Part shown: positions 19,437 to 27,892 of the stretch, one piece after another | How positions within the stretch are numbered: the stretch's first letter is position 1 | Layout: each line of letters begins with the position of its first letter | Source of the DNA: Sphingomonas sp. 35-24ZXX | GTDB taxonomy: Bacteria > Pseudomonadota > Alphaproteobacteria > Sphingomonadales > Sphingomonadaceae | DNA length: 64,000 nucleotides | Direction: 5' to 3' | Assembly (NCBI RefSeq): GCF_000786215.1 | Contig: NZ_JROG01000003.1 | Location: 124,001 to 188,000 of the forward strand | Notes under the pieces: generated by a model | Databases searched by the model: none | Seen by the model: the letters and a program-made list of their open reading frames with translations, nothing else | What the model was told of the DNA's origin: nothing | Made by a program: the position numbers and the translations under genes

Positions 19437-19889
19437 ATGAATACCCGTTTGTTCCGCGCCGCCTCCATGGCCGCATTGCTGGCTGCTGGCACGATGGCGC
19501 TGCCCGCCGGAGCCCAGTCGGCGAGCGCACCCGCGACCGAGGCACCCGACAACGGTTCGATGGAGCCTTCGCCCGTCACCCAGAATCCCAGCACGCCGGA
19601 AGAGCAGGCCCAGCGCGAGGCCGCAAATGCCGCGCAGGCGCAGCTTTCGAGCGCACAGGTTGCGCAGAATGCCGAGAACATCGCCAATTATCAGGCGCGT
19701 CGTTCCAGCTATGAAAGCCAGATGAAGCTGTATGAAAACACCGTGGAATCGCGGGCTCGTGCCGAAGCGGAATATGCCGAGATCAAGAAGCTGTACGACG
19801 CAATCCATGCGCAGTGGGAGGCCGATGTGGCCGCCTGCAATGCCGGCAATCGCAAGCGGTGCGCCCAGACTCCGGTGCTGCCGCAGTAA
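19437..19889 (+). CDS. Small exported coiled-coil protein (unknown function)
   Basis: The 150-residue protein has a clear signal peptide (MNTRLFRAASMAALLAAGTMALPAGAQ), a Ser/Pro/Ala-rich linker, and an amphipathic helix rich in Ala, Gln and Glu (from about residue 60 to 130), ending with two Cys (ACNAGNRKRCAQ) that could form a disulfide. GAGGGAAG precedes ATG 19437. I do not recognise a named family. It is transcribed away from uvrA, and the next gene converges. Confidence 0.7.
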   Translation: MNTRLFRAASMAALLAAGTMALPAGAQSASAPATEAPDNGSMEPSPVTQNPSTPEEQAQREAANAAQAQLSSAQVAQNAENIANYQARRSSYESQMKLYENTVESRARAEAEYAEIKKLYDAIHAQWEADVAACNAGNRKRCAQTPVLPQ

Positions 19890-19938
19890 GCCCTTTAGTC
19901 TTGCTGCCTCTGCCCGGTGAGAGGCAGCGGCACGGTAA

Positions 19939-21315
19939 TCAGCCCTTGGGCAGTATCAACGTGAATCGCGCGCCCTGACCAGGCGCGCTTTCCACCGTCA
20001 GATCGCCGTCCATCGCCAGCGCCAGCCTTCGCGAGATATACAGGCCAAGGCCGCTGCCGCCGTCGCCGCTGCGCCCCAATCGCTCCCACTTGTTGAACAA
20101 CCGGTTGCGGTCCTCTTCGGTGAGGCCCGGGCCCTGATCGGCGACGGTGACGCTGGCCCAATCGGGTCCATCGTCGAGCCGCAGCCAGATCATCGACCCG
20201 TCGGGCGCATAGTTGATGGCATTGCCCAGCAGGTTGAGCAGCACCTGCAGCACGCGGCGGAACTCGCCGATCGCAGGCACGGTTTCGTCTTCCGCCGGCT
20301 TGTCGATGCGGATCGATCGATCGGCTGCCTTGAGCGCAAGCAGACCCGCTGCGCGGCGCGCCAGATCGGCCAGGTCTACCGGCTCGCGCGCGGCGCTGAA
20401 ACCGGTTGCCTCGATCGCTTCAAGATCCGCAAGATCATCGACCAGCGCCAGCAGGTGCCGCCCGGCCGACGCGATATCGCTGGCATAATTGGCATAGTCC
20501 GCGCGCAGCGGCCCCTCCAGCCTCCCGCCGATCGTTTCCGCATTGGCAATGATGCGCCCGATCGGCTGACGCAGCGCGGGTCCGATCTGGGTGCCGAACA
20601 TATGCGCCAGCCGTTCGCCGTCGAACAGCGGCGGCGGGGCGGGCTCTGCGGCAGGGTCGGCAGGGTTCGGTGCCGGCGTCAGCACAAGCTGCGCAGCGCC
20701 ATGCGCCTGGGACGCGACCCTGCGCACACTCCAGATTTGTTCATTGCCCGCAAGGCGCACATGCTGGCCATCGATGCCGGCTGCACCATGCAGCGCGATG
20801 CCATTCGTGCTGGTCAGCAGGCTCGCCAGCGGCTTCAGCATCACGTCTTCCGGACGCCATTGCAGACCCAGTGCGAGCGATGTCTCGATGGCCAGGATAC
20901 GCTCGTCCGAAGCGATCCGGACCCGGATCGCTTCGGGATCCAGCGGCAGCGGGGCGATACCTGGTGCAGGGCCGGCCACGGCGGGCAGGGGCTGTTCGCG
21001 CCAGGTGGTGACGGCAATGTCGATGCCCTCCGGCCCGGGCGTGCATTCGCACCACAGGTCGATCAGCGCATCGGGGCCGGCGACGGTGACGGGACGCGAC
21101 AGGCGCATCCCCAGCCGAAGCCCATGGCGGGCAAGATCAAGCAGGGCCGGGACGGCGAGCACGCCGCCGCCATCTCCGCCCAGCGCGGTGTGCAGTGCCG
21201 CGATCCGGTCGTCTGCGGCGATCAGGCGCCCATCGCGGTCCAGACGCAGCATCGCTGCCTCGGCGGCGTGCGCCTGAGTGAGTGCGTGGTCGCGATCGGA
21301 GGGGTGGGCATTCAC
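19939..21315 (-). CDS. Histidine-kinase-like protein lacking the phosphoacceptor His
   Basis: The 458-residue soluble protein has an N-terminal PAS-like region (LRLDRDGRLIAADDRIAAL), a degenerate dimerisation helix (residues about 238-262), and an intact HATPase domain: N box LLNLLGNAINYAP, G1 VADQGPGLT and G2 GGSGLGLYIS. In the H box, FGTQIGPALRQPIGRI occupies the place of xxxMSHELRTPLxxI, so the His is Pro246. It may bind ATP but cannot autophosphorylate there. GTG 21315 overlaps the upstream stop by 4 bases (GTGA); ATG 21357, adding 14 residues, is the alternative. It is coupled to the DUF2336-like gene. Confidence 0.8.
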   Translation of the reverse strand: MNAHPSDRDHALTQAHAAEAAMLRLDRDGRLIAADDRIAALHTALGGDGGGVLAVPALLDLARHGLRLGMRLSRPVTVAGPDALIDLWCECTPGPEGIDIAVTTWREQPLPAVAGPAPGIAPLPLDPEAIRVRIASDERILAIETSLALGLQWRPEDVMLKPLASLLTSTNGIALHGAAGIDGQHVRLAGNEQIWSVRRVASQAHGAAQLVLTPAPNPADPAAEPAPPPLFDGERLAHMFGTQIGPALRQPIGRIIANAETIGGRLEGPLRADYANYASDIASAGRHLLALVDDLADLEAIEATGFSAAREPVDLADLARRAAGLLALKAADRSIRIDKPAEDETVPAIGEFRRVLQVLLNLLGNAINYAPDGSMIWLRLDDGPDWASVTVADQGPGLTEEDRNRLFNKWERLGRSGDGGSGLGLYISRRLALAMDGDLTVESAPGQGARFTLILPKG

Positions 21316-22295
21316 CACGGCGATCCGGCGGACTGCAACGGGGCAAGATTGCGCCATCCTGCCACCAGCCTCTGGGCATCGTCGGTCGCGATGGCCCGCA
21401 GTGCCGCGAGCGAGGGCAGATCGTCGGCGCGAAGCGATGCCAGCACGGCAAGGCTCTGGATCAGCCTTGCCGCGGTTTCGGGCTCGATCGCGCAAGCGCG
21501 CAGCACCACCGCCAATCTTGCCAGATCGGGATCGCGCAGCATGTCGAACAGCAGATCGCCGGGAAGCTGGCTTGCGCGTTCGAGCATCGCCATCACCAGC
21601 GATGGTCCGTTTTCCGCCAGGGCCCAGTCATCGCCCGCGCGCGGCAATGCGAACAGATGGCAAAAGCGCATCAGCCTATGCGGGCGGCCACGCCGCTCGT
21701 CAAACCCGGCCAGCAGCGAATCGGAGGTTTCGCGCAGCGCGATCGGATCACGGCCGTCATGATCCTGCAGCCACGCCACCGCCATCCGCACCACCGCGTG
21801 CAGCACTTCGGGCGGCAGTTCGTCCAGATCGATCGCAAACCCCTGCGAGCGGCTGACAAAGCGGCTTTGGGCGATGATCAGCGCCATCGCGGCCTCGGCC
21901 AGTTCATCCTGCGCATTGGCAACCTGCGCTTCGACCCGCGGCGGCAATTCGGGCATGGCGAGGCCGATCAGCCCCGCCTGGCGGCACAGGCGTGCTTCGA
22001 CCGCGCGCGCGAACAGCAACCGGATTGCGGGGGGATAGGCCAGCACGGCGTGCTGCGCGATCGGTCCGGGGTCGGCAGCGCCCAGTTCCTGCGCGAGTCG
22101 GCCTGCGATGGCGTCGACGAAGCCGCCTGCCATGCTGAGATCATCTTCGCGCAGCGCCTGCGCGGCATCGGGCAGCAGTTTCTGGCGTACCAGGGCGGGG
22201 ACGGCCATCGCCTGCCGGGCCTGCGCTTCGGCATGGCGCAGCAACGCGCCAACGTCCCGTAAGACCGGGCGTGCGGGGGCCATGTCGGTATTCAT
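21312..22295 (-). CDS. DUF2336-like helical-repeat protein
   Basis: The 327-residue protein is almost entirely helical, with repeated segments of the HEAT-like type (DDLSMAGGFVDAIAGRLAQELG, GPSLVMAMLERASQLPGDLLFDMLRDPDLARLAVVLRA). This pattern fits the DUF2336 family common in alphaproteobacteria, which has no established function. The gene overlaps the histidine-kinase-like gene by 4 bases, which suggests the products act together. The start ATG 22295 is preceded by AAGG; Met5 is a possible alternative. Family assignment is by pattern only. Confidence 0.6.
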   Translation of the reverse strand: MNTDMAPARPVLRDVGALLRHAEAQARQAMAVPALVRQKLLPDAAQALREDDLSMAGGFVDAIAGRLAQELGAADPGPIAQHAVLAYPPAIRLLFARAVEARLCRQAGLIGLAMPELPPRVEAQVANAQDELAEAAMALIIAQSRFVSRSQGFAIDLDELPPEVLHAVVRMAVAWLQDHDGRDPIALRETSDSLLAGFDERRGRPHRLMRFCHLFALPRAGDDWALAENGPSLVMAMLERASQLPGDLLFDMLRDPDLARLAVVLRACAIEPETAARLIQSLAVLASLRADDLPSLAALRAIATDDAQRLVAGWRNLAPLQSAGSPW

Positions 22296-22355
22296 CGCCT
22301 TGCCCTACCAATTGCTGGTTAAAATGCTGTTAGTTCAACGGTGCCGCGCCAGGAT

Positions 22356-23567
22356 TCAGATATGGGAGTCAGGCGTCCCCGTGGCAAGCGCAGGCGTACG
22401 GGTCTGCCACAGCGAAAGCCCGACCAGCGCCAGATTCCAGAGCATCAGTACGGGCATCACCAGCCCGAACGGGATGGCGATCAATGCTGCGATGGCGACC
22501 AGGCTGGGCGATCCTGCCAGGCGCCGCCACAACCGGGGGAGGGGGCCGCGCAGACGCTTGAGGACGATGGCGATTCCCGGCAGCAACAGCGCCGCGAACA
22601 GCCCCGCCAGCCGGTCGGAAGCTGCCACGCTGAGCACTATGATGATGATGAACGCGGCGGCAAAGGCGCTGTCGCGCGCCGCCTGTTCGCTTGGACGCGT
22701 CAACATTCCGGCAAAGCGTCCGAACAGCCGGTTGGCGGCATGGCTCGCCCCGCGCCCGGTGACCAGCAGACCCAGCGCGGCCATGCTCCACCCGCCGATG
22801 GCAACCCCGATGGCCAACACAGGCAATGCCAGCGACGACAATCTTAGCACCGGTCGGCTCCAGCGTGCCGCCCAGAGCCGCTGCGCCAGGCCCCGCATCG
22901 GGGCGGTCTGCACCAGATTTCCGCCCAGCGCGCCAGCAGATCCGGCCAGTTCCTGCAGGGCCAGCGTGTCGACCTCATGGCCCTCGCGCACGATCGCGAT
23001 GCGGCCCGCTTCGGCCAGCGCGAAGGGCAGAACCTCGCGCCGATAGCCTTTCTGGATCGCCAGCCGCAGCAGCGCCGACTGGATGCTCCAGTCCTCGGGG
23101 AGGTCGCGCGCGTCGACGACATCGCGCGCACGGATGCAGGCCAGCCCCGCCCAGACATGGTTGATGTCGATCCGCTCGAATCGCTCGACCAGCACACGCG
23201 CGCCATCGCCGAGCGCAAAGCTGGCAACGAAAGTGCCCGTCTCCCGCGCCATCCGCGCCATGTCGGTGGGCGCGACATACAGACCATCGGCGATGATCAG
23301 CAGTTCATCCTCGCTCGCCAGCCGCACGCTGATGTCCGCGACCGAGCGGGCGAGATGAAAGGTCACGCCGCAGCGCAGCGCATAGGCCTCGATCTGCCGA
23401 ACCCGGTCATCGACCGCGCCGACCAGGCACAGGATTTCGCCCGCTCCCGCTTGCACCGCCAGATCGACATGCAGCATCGCCAGCTGGCCGTGCGCCAGCG
23501 GCAACGCGCCGCGCAGGCCGGTCCCGCCGGGCAGGGTTTCCATCAGCGAAATCAGGGCGGCGCGCAC
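22356..23567 (-). CDS. Unknown two-part membrane protein
   Basis: I do not recognise this 403-residue protein. Its N-terminal half (about 1-215) looks like an alpha/beta fold with a Rossmann-like alternation (EILCLVGAVDD, EDELLIIADGLYVAPTDMARM, WAGLACIRARDV), loosely like a nucleotide-sugar transferase. The C-terminal half has several hydrophobic segments (VLRLSSLALPVLAIGVAIGG, FAAAFIIIIVLSVAAS, LVAIAALIAIPFGLVMPVL). It sits between the DUF2336-like and Hpt-like genes on the same strand. GTG 23567 or ATG 23543 (MetLPGG) could be the start; neither has a good ribosome site. Confidence 0.55.
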   Translation of the reverse strand: MRAALISLMETLPGGTGLRGALPLAHGQLAMLHVDLAVQAGAGEILCLVGAVDDRVRQIEAYALRCGVTFHLARSVADISVRLASEDELLIIADGLYVAPTDMARMARETGTFVASFALGDGARVLVERFERIDINHVWAGLACIRARDVVDARDLPEDWSIQSALLRLAIQKGYRREVLPFALAEAGRIAIVREGHEVDTLALQELAGSAGALGGNLVQTAPMRGLAQRLWAARWSRPVLRLSSLALPVLAIGVAIGGWSMAALGLLVTGRGASHAANRLFGRFAGMLTRPSEQAARDSAFAAAFIIIIVLSVAASDRLAGLFAALLLPGIAIVLKRLRGPLPRLWRRLAGSPSLVAIAALIAIPFGLVMPVLMLWNLALVGLSLWQTRTPALATGTPDSHI

Positions 23568-23666
23568 GGGTTCGGGTCAGCTCCGGTTACAAGGAGCGGT
23601 CCTCTTATCGGGTGGCAGGTGCTGTGCCAACCGGCAGCGCGGTTGCCGGCGTTCCGATAGACGCGT

Positions 23667-23984
23667 TTACATCTCGGGCTGAGAGGTCTCGCCAAAGTCG
23701 CGCATCGCGGTGGCGAGGTCGCGCAGCACCACCGGGTCGCCGGGGGCACCTTCGAGGGCCCGATCCGCCAGATCGACGATCCCCTGGACGCTGAAGCTGG
23801 CAGCCAGGCTCTTGAGCCGCAGCGCCGCGAAATGCCAGTTGGCATCGCAGCGCGCGCGCCCCAGCAGATCGATCTGCCGCGCAGCGCTTTCGACAAAGGC
23901 TCCGCGCAGTTCCGCGACAAGCTCGGGGTCGCTGCCAACGGCGGCGGCGAGTGCCGCATTCAATGCTCCGGATTCATAGGCCAT
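23667..23984 (-). CDS. Hpt-domain-like protein without the phospho-His
   Basis: The 105-residue helical protein fits a histidine-phosphotransfer domain: VAELRGAFVESAARQIDLLGRA, then a helix ANWHFAALRLKSLAASFSVQGIVDLADRAL. In Hpt proteins this helix carries AHxLKG, the His being the phosphoacceptor; here the same place reads ALRLKS, with Leu55 for His. His51 lies four residues earlier, one helical turn away, and could in principle substitute. The gene is divergent from the TipN-like gene and heads the cluster with the unknown membrane, DUF2336-like and kinase-like genes. Confidence 0.6.
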   Translation of the reverse strand: MAYESGALNAALAAAVGSDPELVAELRGAFVESAARQIDLLGRARCDANWHFAALRLKSLAASFSVQGIVDLADRALEGAPGDPVVLRDLATAMRDFGETSQPEM

Positions 23985-24055
23985 GACCGGCTCGAATAGA
24001 CGAGCCGTCTTAACTTTCGGTTTCTGGCGAATGAAAATCTGTTAAGCATGTTCGC

Positions 24056-26422
24056 ATGGGCGAGGGGAAGAACATCATAGACCTGCGGCATGGCCGCAGC
24101 GACGAAACTTCGGCGGCAAGCGAGCCGGTTCCGGACATGGCGGCACCTGCCTTGCCGTTGCGGAGCGACCCTTCGGACGCCGCCGATTCGCAGGCTCCTT
24201 GGATGGACGAAGATGAAATTCCGGCGCCCGAACGCGCCATCGGTGCTGCTGGCTGGATCGCGATCGCGCTTGCTGCGGGCTGGACCGGTGTCTTTGTCTG
24301 GGCCTCGCTTCCCGGTTGGCAGGCGGGGTTGAGCCCGTCGGCGGGTGTGCAGGCGGTGTCGCAATGGGCCGTGCCGCTGGTGCTGATCGCCGCCGTCTAT
24401 CTGGTGCTCCAGCGCAACAGCACGCGCGAGGCACGCCGTTTCTCGGCCATCGCGGGATCGTTGCGGGCGGAAAGCGCGACGCTCGAAAATCGCCTTGCCC
24501 ATGTCAATGCCGAGCTTTCGCTCGCCCGGGAGTTCCTGGCCAATCAGAGCCTTGAACTTGAATCCTTGGGCCGGGTGTCAAGTGACCGGCTGCGCGGGTT
24601 CGCCGAAGAGCTGCGCGCCATGATCGCTGCGAGCGACACCGGAATGCGCGCCATCGGCGAGGTCAGCGAAGCCGCCTCGGGCAACATGGACAAGCTGCGC
24701 AATCACCTGCCGGTGATCGCCAATTCGGCCAAGGACGTCACCAACCAGATCGGCAATGCCGGACGTACCGCGCAGGGCCAGGTCGAAAGCATGATCGCCG
24801 CGTTCGAAAAGCTCAACGCCTTTGGCCAGGCGGCCAGCGCGCAAATCGGCACGTTGGTGCGCGAATCGGATGCGGCCACGGTTCGGCTGGCGCAGTCGGT
24901 GGAAACCAGCGGCGATGCGCTGTCGCGCCATGTCGGCGATGCCAGCCAGCAGATGGATCAGGCGATCGAGACGGTCGCCAGCCGCCTCGCCAACACGCGT
25001 GCCAATCTCGACCAGACGTCCGCAGCCCAGGCGGAACAGTTGCGCGCGCTGACCGCCGATCTGGATCAGTCGCTGGCCCGCATGGGAGGCGCGATGGCGG
25101 AAAGAGCCATGGCCAGCCGTGAGGACATGCGGGCTGCAGCCGATGATCTGGCCCTGACGCTGAATGCGCTGGCGACATCTGCGGGCGAGAGCGATGCCAC
25201 CATCCGCGCGGTCATCCGTGCGGCCGATGCCCAGATCACCCTCGCAGAGCAGCGCCTGCAGGACATGGACCGGCAGAGCAGCGAATCGCTGGCACGGCTT
25301 GCGTTTGCGCTTTCGGCGCTGGACGGCAATGCCGCCGCCCTGTCCGAAAGGCTGGCGGCGGGTAGCGGCCATGCCGAAATCTTCGATGCCAAGGCGCAGC
25401 GCCTGCGCGAACTGCTCGAGGCGATCCAGCAGCGCCTGGACGACAAGATTCCGCAGGCGCTGGCCGAATTCGACCGGTCCACCCAGGCGAGCCAGCAAAG
25501 CGTTGGCCTGTTGCGCGAGGGCGTGTCGGACGTCGACAGCCAGATGGTCCGTCTGGGGTCGGTACTGGGCAATTTCGAACAGCGCATCGCCGAGCAGACC
25601 AGCGAGATCGCGCGTCTCGCCGACAGCAGCGAAAGCGCCTGGAGCGAGCGGGCAGAAGATATTGCGCGGCTGATCGTCGCCATGCGCGATGCACGCGATG
25701 AAATCGATCAGATCAACGCCCATTCCGCCGTCCGGCTGGTCGAGACGATGCGCGATGTCCAGCGCGAGGCGCATGCCGCCGCCGACGAGGCGCGCCGGGC
25801 GATGGACACCGCCATTGTCGCTGCGACCGACAAGCTCGGCCGGGATAGCGGCGCGGCGCTGGAAAAGGTGTTGCGCGGCAAGGCCGAGGAACTGGTCGGC
25901 AAGCTCGAATCCGCCATCAGCCGCGCGGTCGGCGCGACGAGCGATGCCAGCCTGCATCTCAAGGACCAGCTGGCGCGCGTCGATGATCTGGCGAGCCATC
26001 TCGAGCGGCGGGTCGCGGAGGCGCGCGAGCAGGCCGAAGAGCGCACCGACAACGATTTTGCGCGGCGACTGGCGCTGCTGACCGAATCGCTCAATTCCAC
26101 CGCGATTGATGTCGACAAGATCCTGTCGACCGATGTCAGCGACACCGCCTGGTCCGCTTATCTGCGTGGTGATCGCGGTGTCTTCACGCGGCGGGCCGTG
26201 CGCCTGATCGACAATGGCGAGGCCCGGGAAATCGCCGCGACGTACGAGAACGACCCGGTCTTCTACGAGCTGGTCAACCGCTACATCCACGATTTCGAGA
26301 GCATGCTGCGCACCGTGCTGTCGACCCGCGACGGCGGTGTGATGGGCGTGACCCTGCTGTCGTCCGAGACTGGCAAGCTCTATGTGGCGCTGGCCCAAGC
26401 GATCGAGCGACTGCGCGACTGA
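24056..26422 (+). CDS. TipN-like membrane-anchored coiled-coil protein
   Basis: The 788-residue protein has an acidic N-terminal tail, two transmembrane helices (about 62-84 and 101-121), then about 550 residues of Ala/Glu/Gln/Arg-rich coiled coil, and a compact conserved end (AWSAYLRGDRGVFTRRAVRLID, NDPVFYELVNRYIHDFESML). Two N-terminal membrane helices followed by a long coiled coil is the layout of TipN, the Caulobacter polarity landmark that marks the new pole. Identity with TipN is inference; a kinesin-like or generic 'ATPase' label would be misleading, as no nucleotide motif is visible. It is divergent from the Hpt-like gene, with 71 bp between. Confidence 0.6.
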   Translation: MGEGKNIIDLRHGRSDETSAASEPVPDMAAPALPLRSDPSDAADSQAPWMDEDEIPAPERAIGAAGWIAIALAAGWTGVFVWASLPGWQAGLSPSAGVQAVSQWAVPLVLIAAVYLVLQRNSTREARRFSAIAGSLRAESATLENRLAHVNAELSLAREFLANQSLELESLGRVSSDRLRGFAEELRAMIAASDTGMRAIGEVSEAASGNMDKLRNHLPVIANSAKDVTNQIGNAGRTAQGQVESMIAAFEKLNAFGQAASAQIGTLVRESDAATVRLAQSVETSGDALSRHVGDASQQMDQAIETVASRLANTRANLDQTSAAQAEQLRALTADLDQSLARMGGAMAERAMASREDMRAAADDLALTLNALATSAGESDATIRAVIRAADAQITLAEQRLQDMDRQSSESLARLAFALSALDGNAAALSERLAAGSGHAEIFDAKAQRLRELLEAIQQRLDDKIPQALAEFDRSTQASQQSVGLLREGVSDVDSQMVRLGSVLGNFEQRIAEQTSEIARLADSSESAWSERAEDIARLIVAMRDARDEIDQINAHSAVRLVETMRDVQREAHAAADEARRAMDTAIVAATDKLGRDSGAALEKVLRGKAEELVGKLESAISRAVGATSDASLHLKDQLARVDDLASHLERRVAEAREQAEERTDNDFARRLALLTESLNSTAIDVDKILSTDVSDTAWSAYLRGDRGVFTRRAVRLIDNGEAREIAATYENDPVFYELVNRYIHDFESMLRTVLSTRDGGVMGVTLLSSETGKLYVALAQAIERLRD

Positions 26423-26428
26423 CAGGGC

Positions 26429-27892
26429 TCAATCGCGCTTGGTTGCGCTGATCTCCTGCACGGCCGGCGCATTTTCCCAGCCACCGCCCAGCGCGCGGAA
26501 CAGCGACACCTCGGCCTCGGCACGCGCTGCGGCGGCCGATCCCGTGGCAGCGCGCGCAGCCAGCAGATTGCGTTCGACCTCCAGCAGCTGCAGCGCGTTG
26601 TCGCGACCTGCACGGAAGCGGATACGGGTGATGCGTGCGACTTCCTCGGCAGCCTTGGCTGCGCTCTGCAGCGCCGCTTCCTGCTCCACCGCCGCCTTGA
26701 GCCGCGCCAGCGCCTGTTCGGTTTCCTGCAGCGCGGTCAGCACCGCGCCGTCAAACGCTGCGAGCCGCGCATCGGCCTGCGCTGAAGCGGCGTTGACGCG
26801 CGCACGCGCCGCCCCGTCGATCGGGATCGACCAGGAAATCAGCGGGCCGAGCGAGAAGCCCAGGTTGTTCGATTCGGTCAGCGCGCCGGGGGTGGTGCCA
26901 CCGATCGACAGCGATCCGGCGAGGCGGATAGAAGGATACAGCGCCGCAGTTGCCACGCCGACACGCGCGGTATCGGCTGCGAGCCTGGCTTCGGCGGCGC
27001 GCACATCAGGTCTGCGGGCGAGCAACGCTGCGCCATCGTCCACGGGAATGGCGACGCGGGTGCGCGGGGGGGCTGTGCAGGCAGAGGCCGCCGCATCGAG
27101 ATTGCTCGGCGTATCCCCTGTCAGGGTCGCCAGCGCGAACAGTGCCGCGCGCTGTTCCGCCTCGAACTGCGGGACTTGCGCCTGCGCCTGTGCGACCAGC
27201 AGCTCGGCATTGGCGACATCGCGCCGCTGTCCGCGCCCTGCGGCAGACAGGCGCTGCGTCAGGTCGAGCGTGCGCAGCTGGGTGGCGAGCGATTCGCGGG
27301 CGATATCCGCCTGCAGCCGGCTCGAGCACGCGAGCGCGTAGTTGCGGGCGACCTCAGCCGCAACGCTCACCCGCGCGGCATCAAGCTCTGCCTGCGCGGT
27401 CAGCGCATCGCCGCGCGAGGCTTCGACCGAGCGACGGATGCCGCCGAACAGGTCAATCTCGTACGAGGCATCGGTCGCAAGCTGGTAGAAATCGAAGGTC
27501 AACGGTTCGGGCGGGGCAAAGCCGACCCCGGCATTGGCGCCGGTGCCGACTTGGTTGGTGTTGGCCGATGCGCTGCCGTTCAGGCTGGGCAATTGCCCGG
27601 CGCGTACCTCGCGCACCAGCGCCCGCGCCCGGCGCAAATTGGCGCTGGCCTCGCGCACGGTCGTGTTGCGCTCAAGAGCGCGTGTGACGAGCGCATCGAG
27701 CGCGGGGTCCTCGAACAGTCGCCACCACCCTTCGGGCAGCGGCGTCTGAGCGAAGCGCGGGTCGGCGCTTTCGGTGAACGGCTGTGCCGCCCCATTGGGC
27801 GTGATGGGGCGCGCGAAGTCCGGGCCGACGGTGCATGCAGCGAGCGCGGCGCTCATCGCCGCGCAGGCGAGCAGGTGACGTGTCTTGATCAT
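26429..27892 (-). CDS. NodT/OprM-type outer-membrane efflux lipoprotein
   Basis: The 487-residue protein begins with a lipoprotein signal (MIKTRHLLACAAMSAALAAC, Cys20) and TVGPDFARP, the usual start of the mature NodT family. It contains WWRLFEDPALDALVTRALERN, SYEIDLFGGIRRSVEASRGD and LARRPDVRAAEARLAADTARVGVATAALYPSI. It forms the outer-membrane channel of the RND pump. ATG 27892 overlaps the permease stop by 4 bases (ATGA). The gene ends 6 bases from the convergent TipN-like gene. Confidence 0.93.
   Translation of the reverse strand: MIKTRHLLACAAMSAALAACTVGPDFARPITPNGAAQPFTESADPRFAQTPLPEGWWRLFEDPALDALVTRALERNTTVREASANLRRARALVREVRAGQLPSLNGSASANTNQVGTGANAGVGFAPPEPLTFDFYQLATDASYEIDLFGGIRRSVEASRGDALTAQAELDAARVSVAAEVARNYALACSSRLQADIARESLATQLRTLDLTQRLSAAGRGQRRDVANAELLVAQAQAQVPQFEAEQRAALFALATLTGDTPSNLDAAASACTAPPRTRVAIPVDDGAALLARRPDVRAAEARLAADTARVGVATAALYPSIRLAGSLSIGGTTPGALTESNNLGFSLGPLISWSIPIDGAARARVNAASAQADARLAAFDGAVLTALQETEQALARLKAAVEQEAALQSAAKAAEEVARITRIRFRAGRDNALQLLEVERNLLAARAATGSAAAARAEAEVSLFRALGGGWENAPAVQEISATKRD

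Noticed and set aside
17775-19889. Long plus-strand frame opposite uvrA
   Set aside because: It is the mirror of a strongly coding G+C-rich gene; only its last 150 residues form a real protein, annotated separately.
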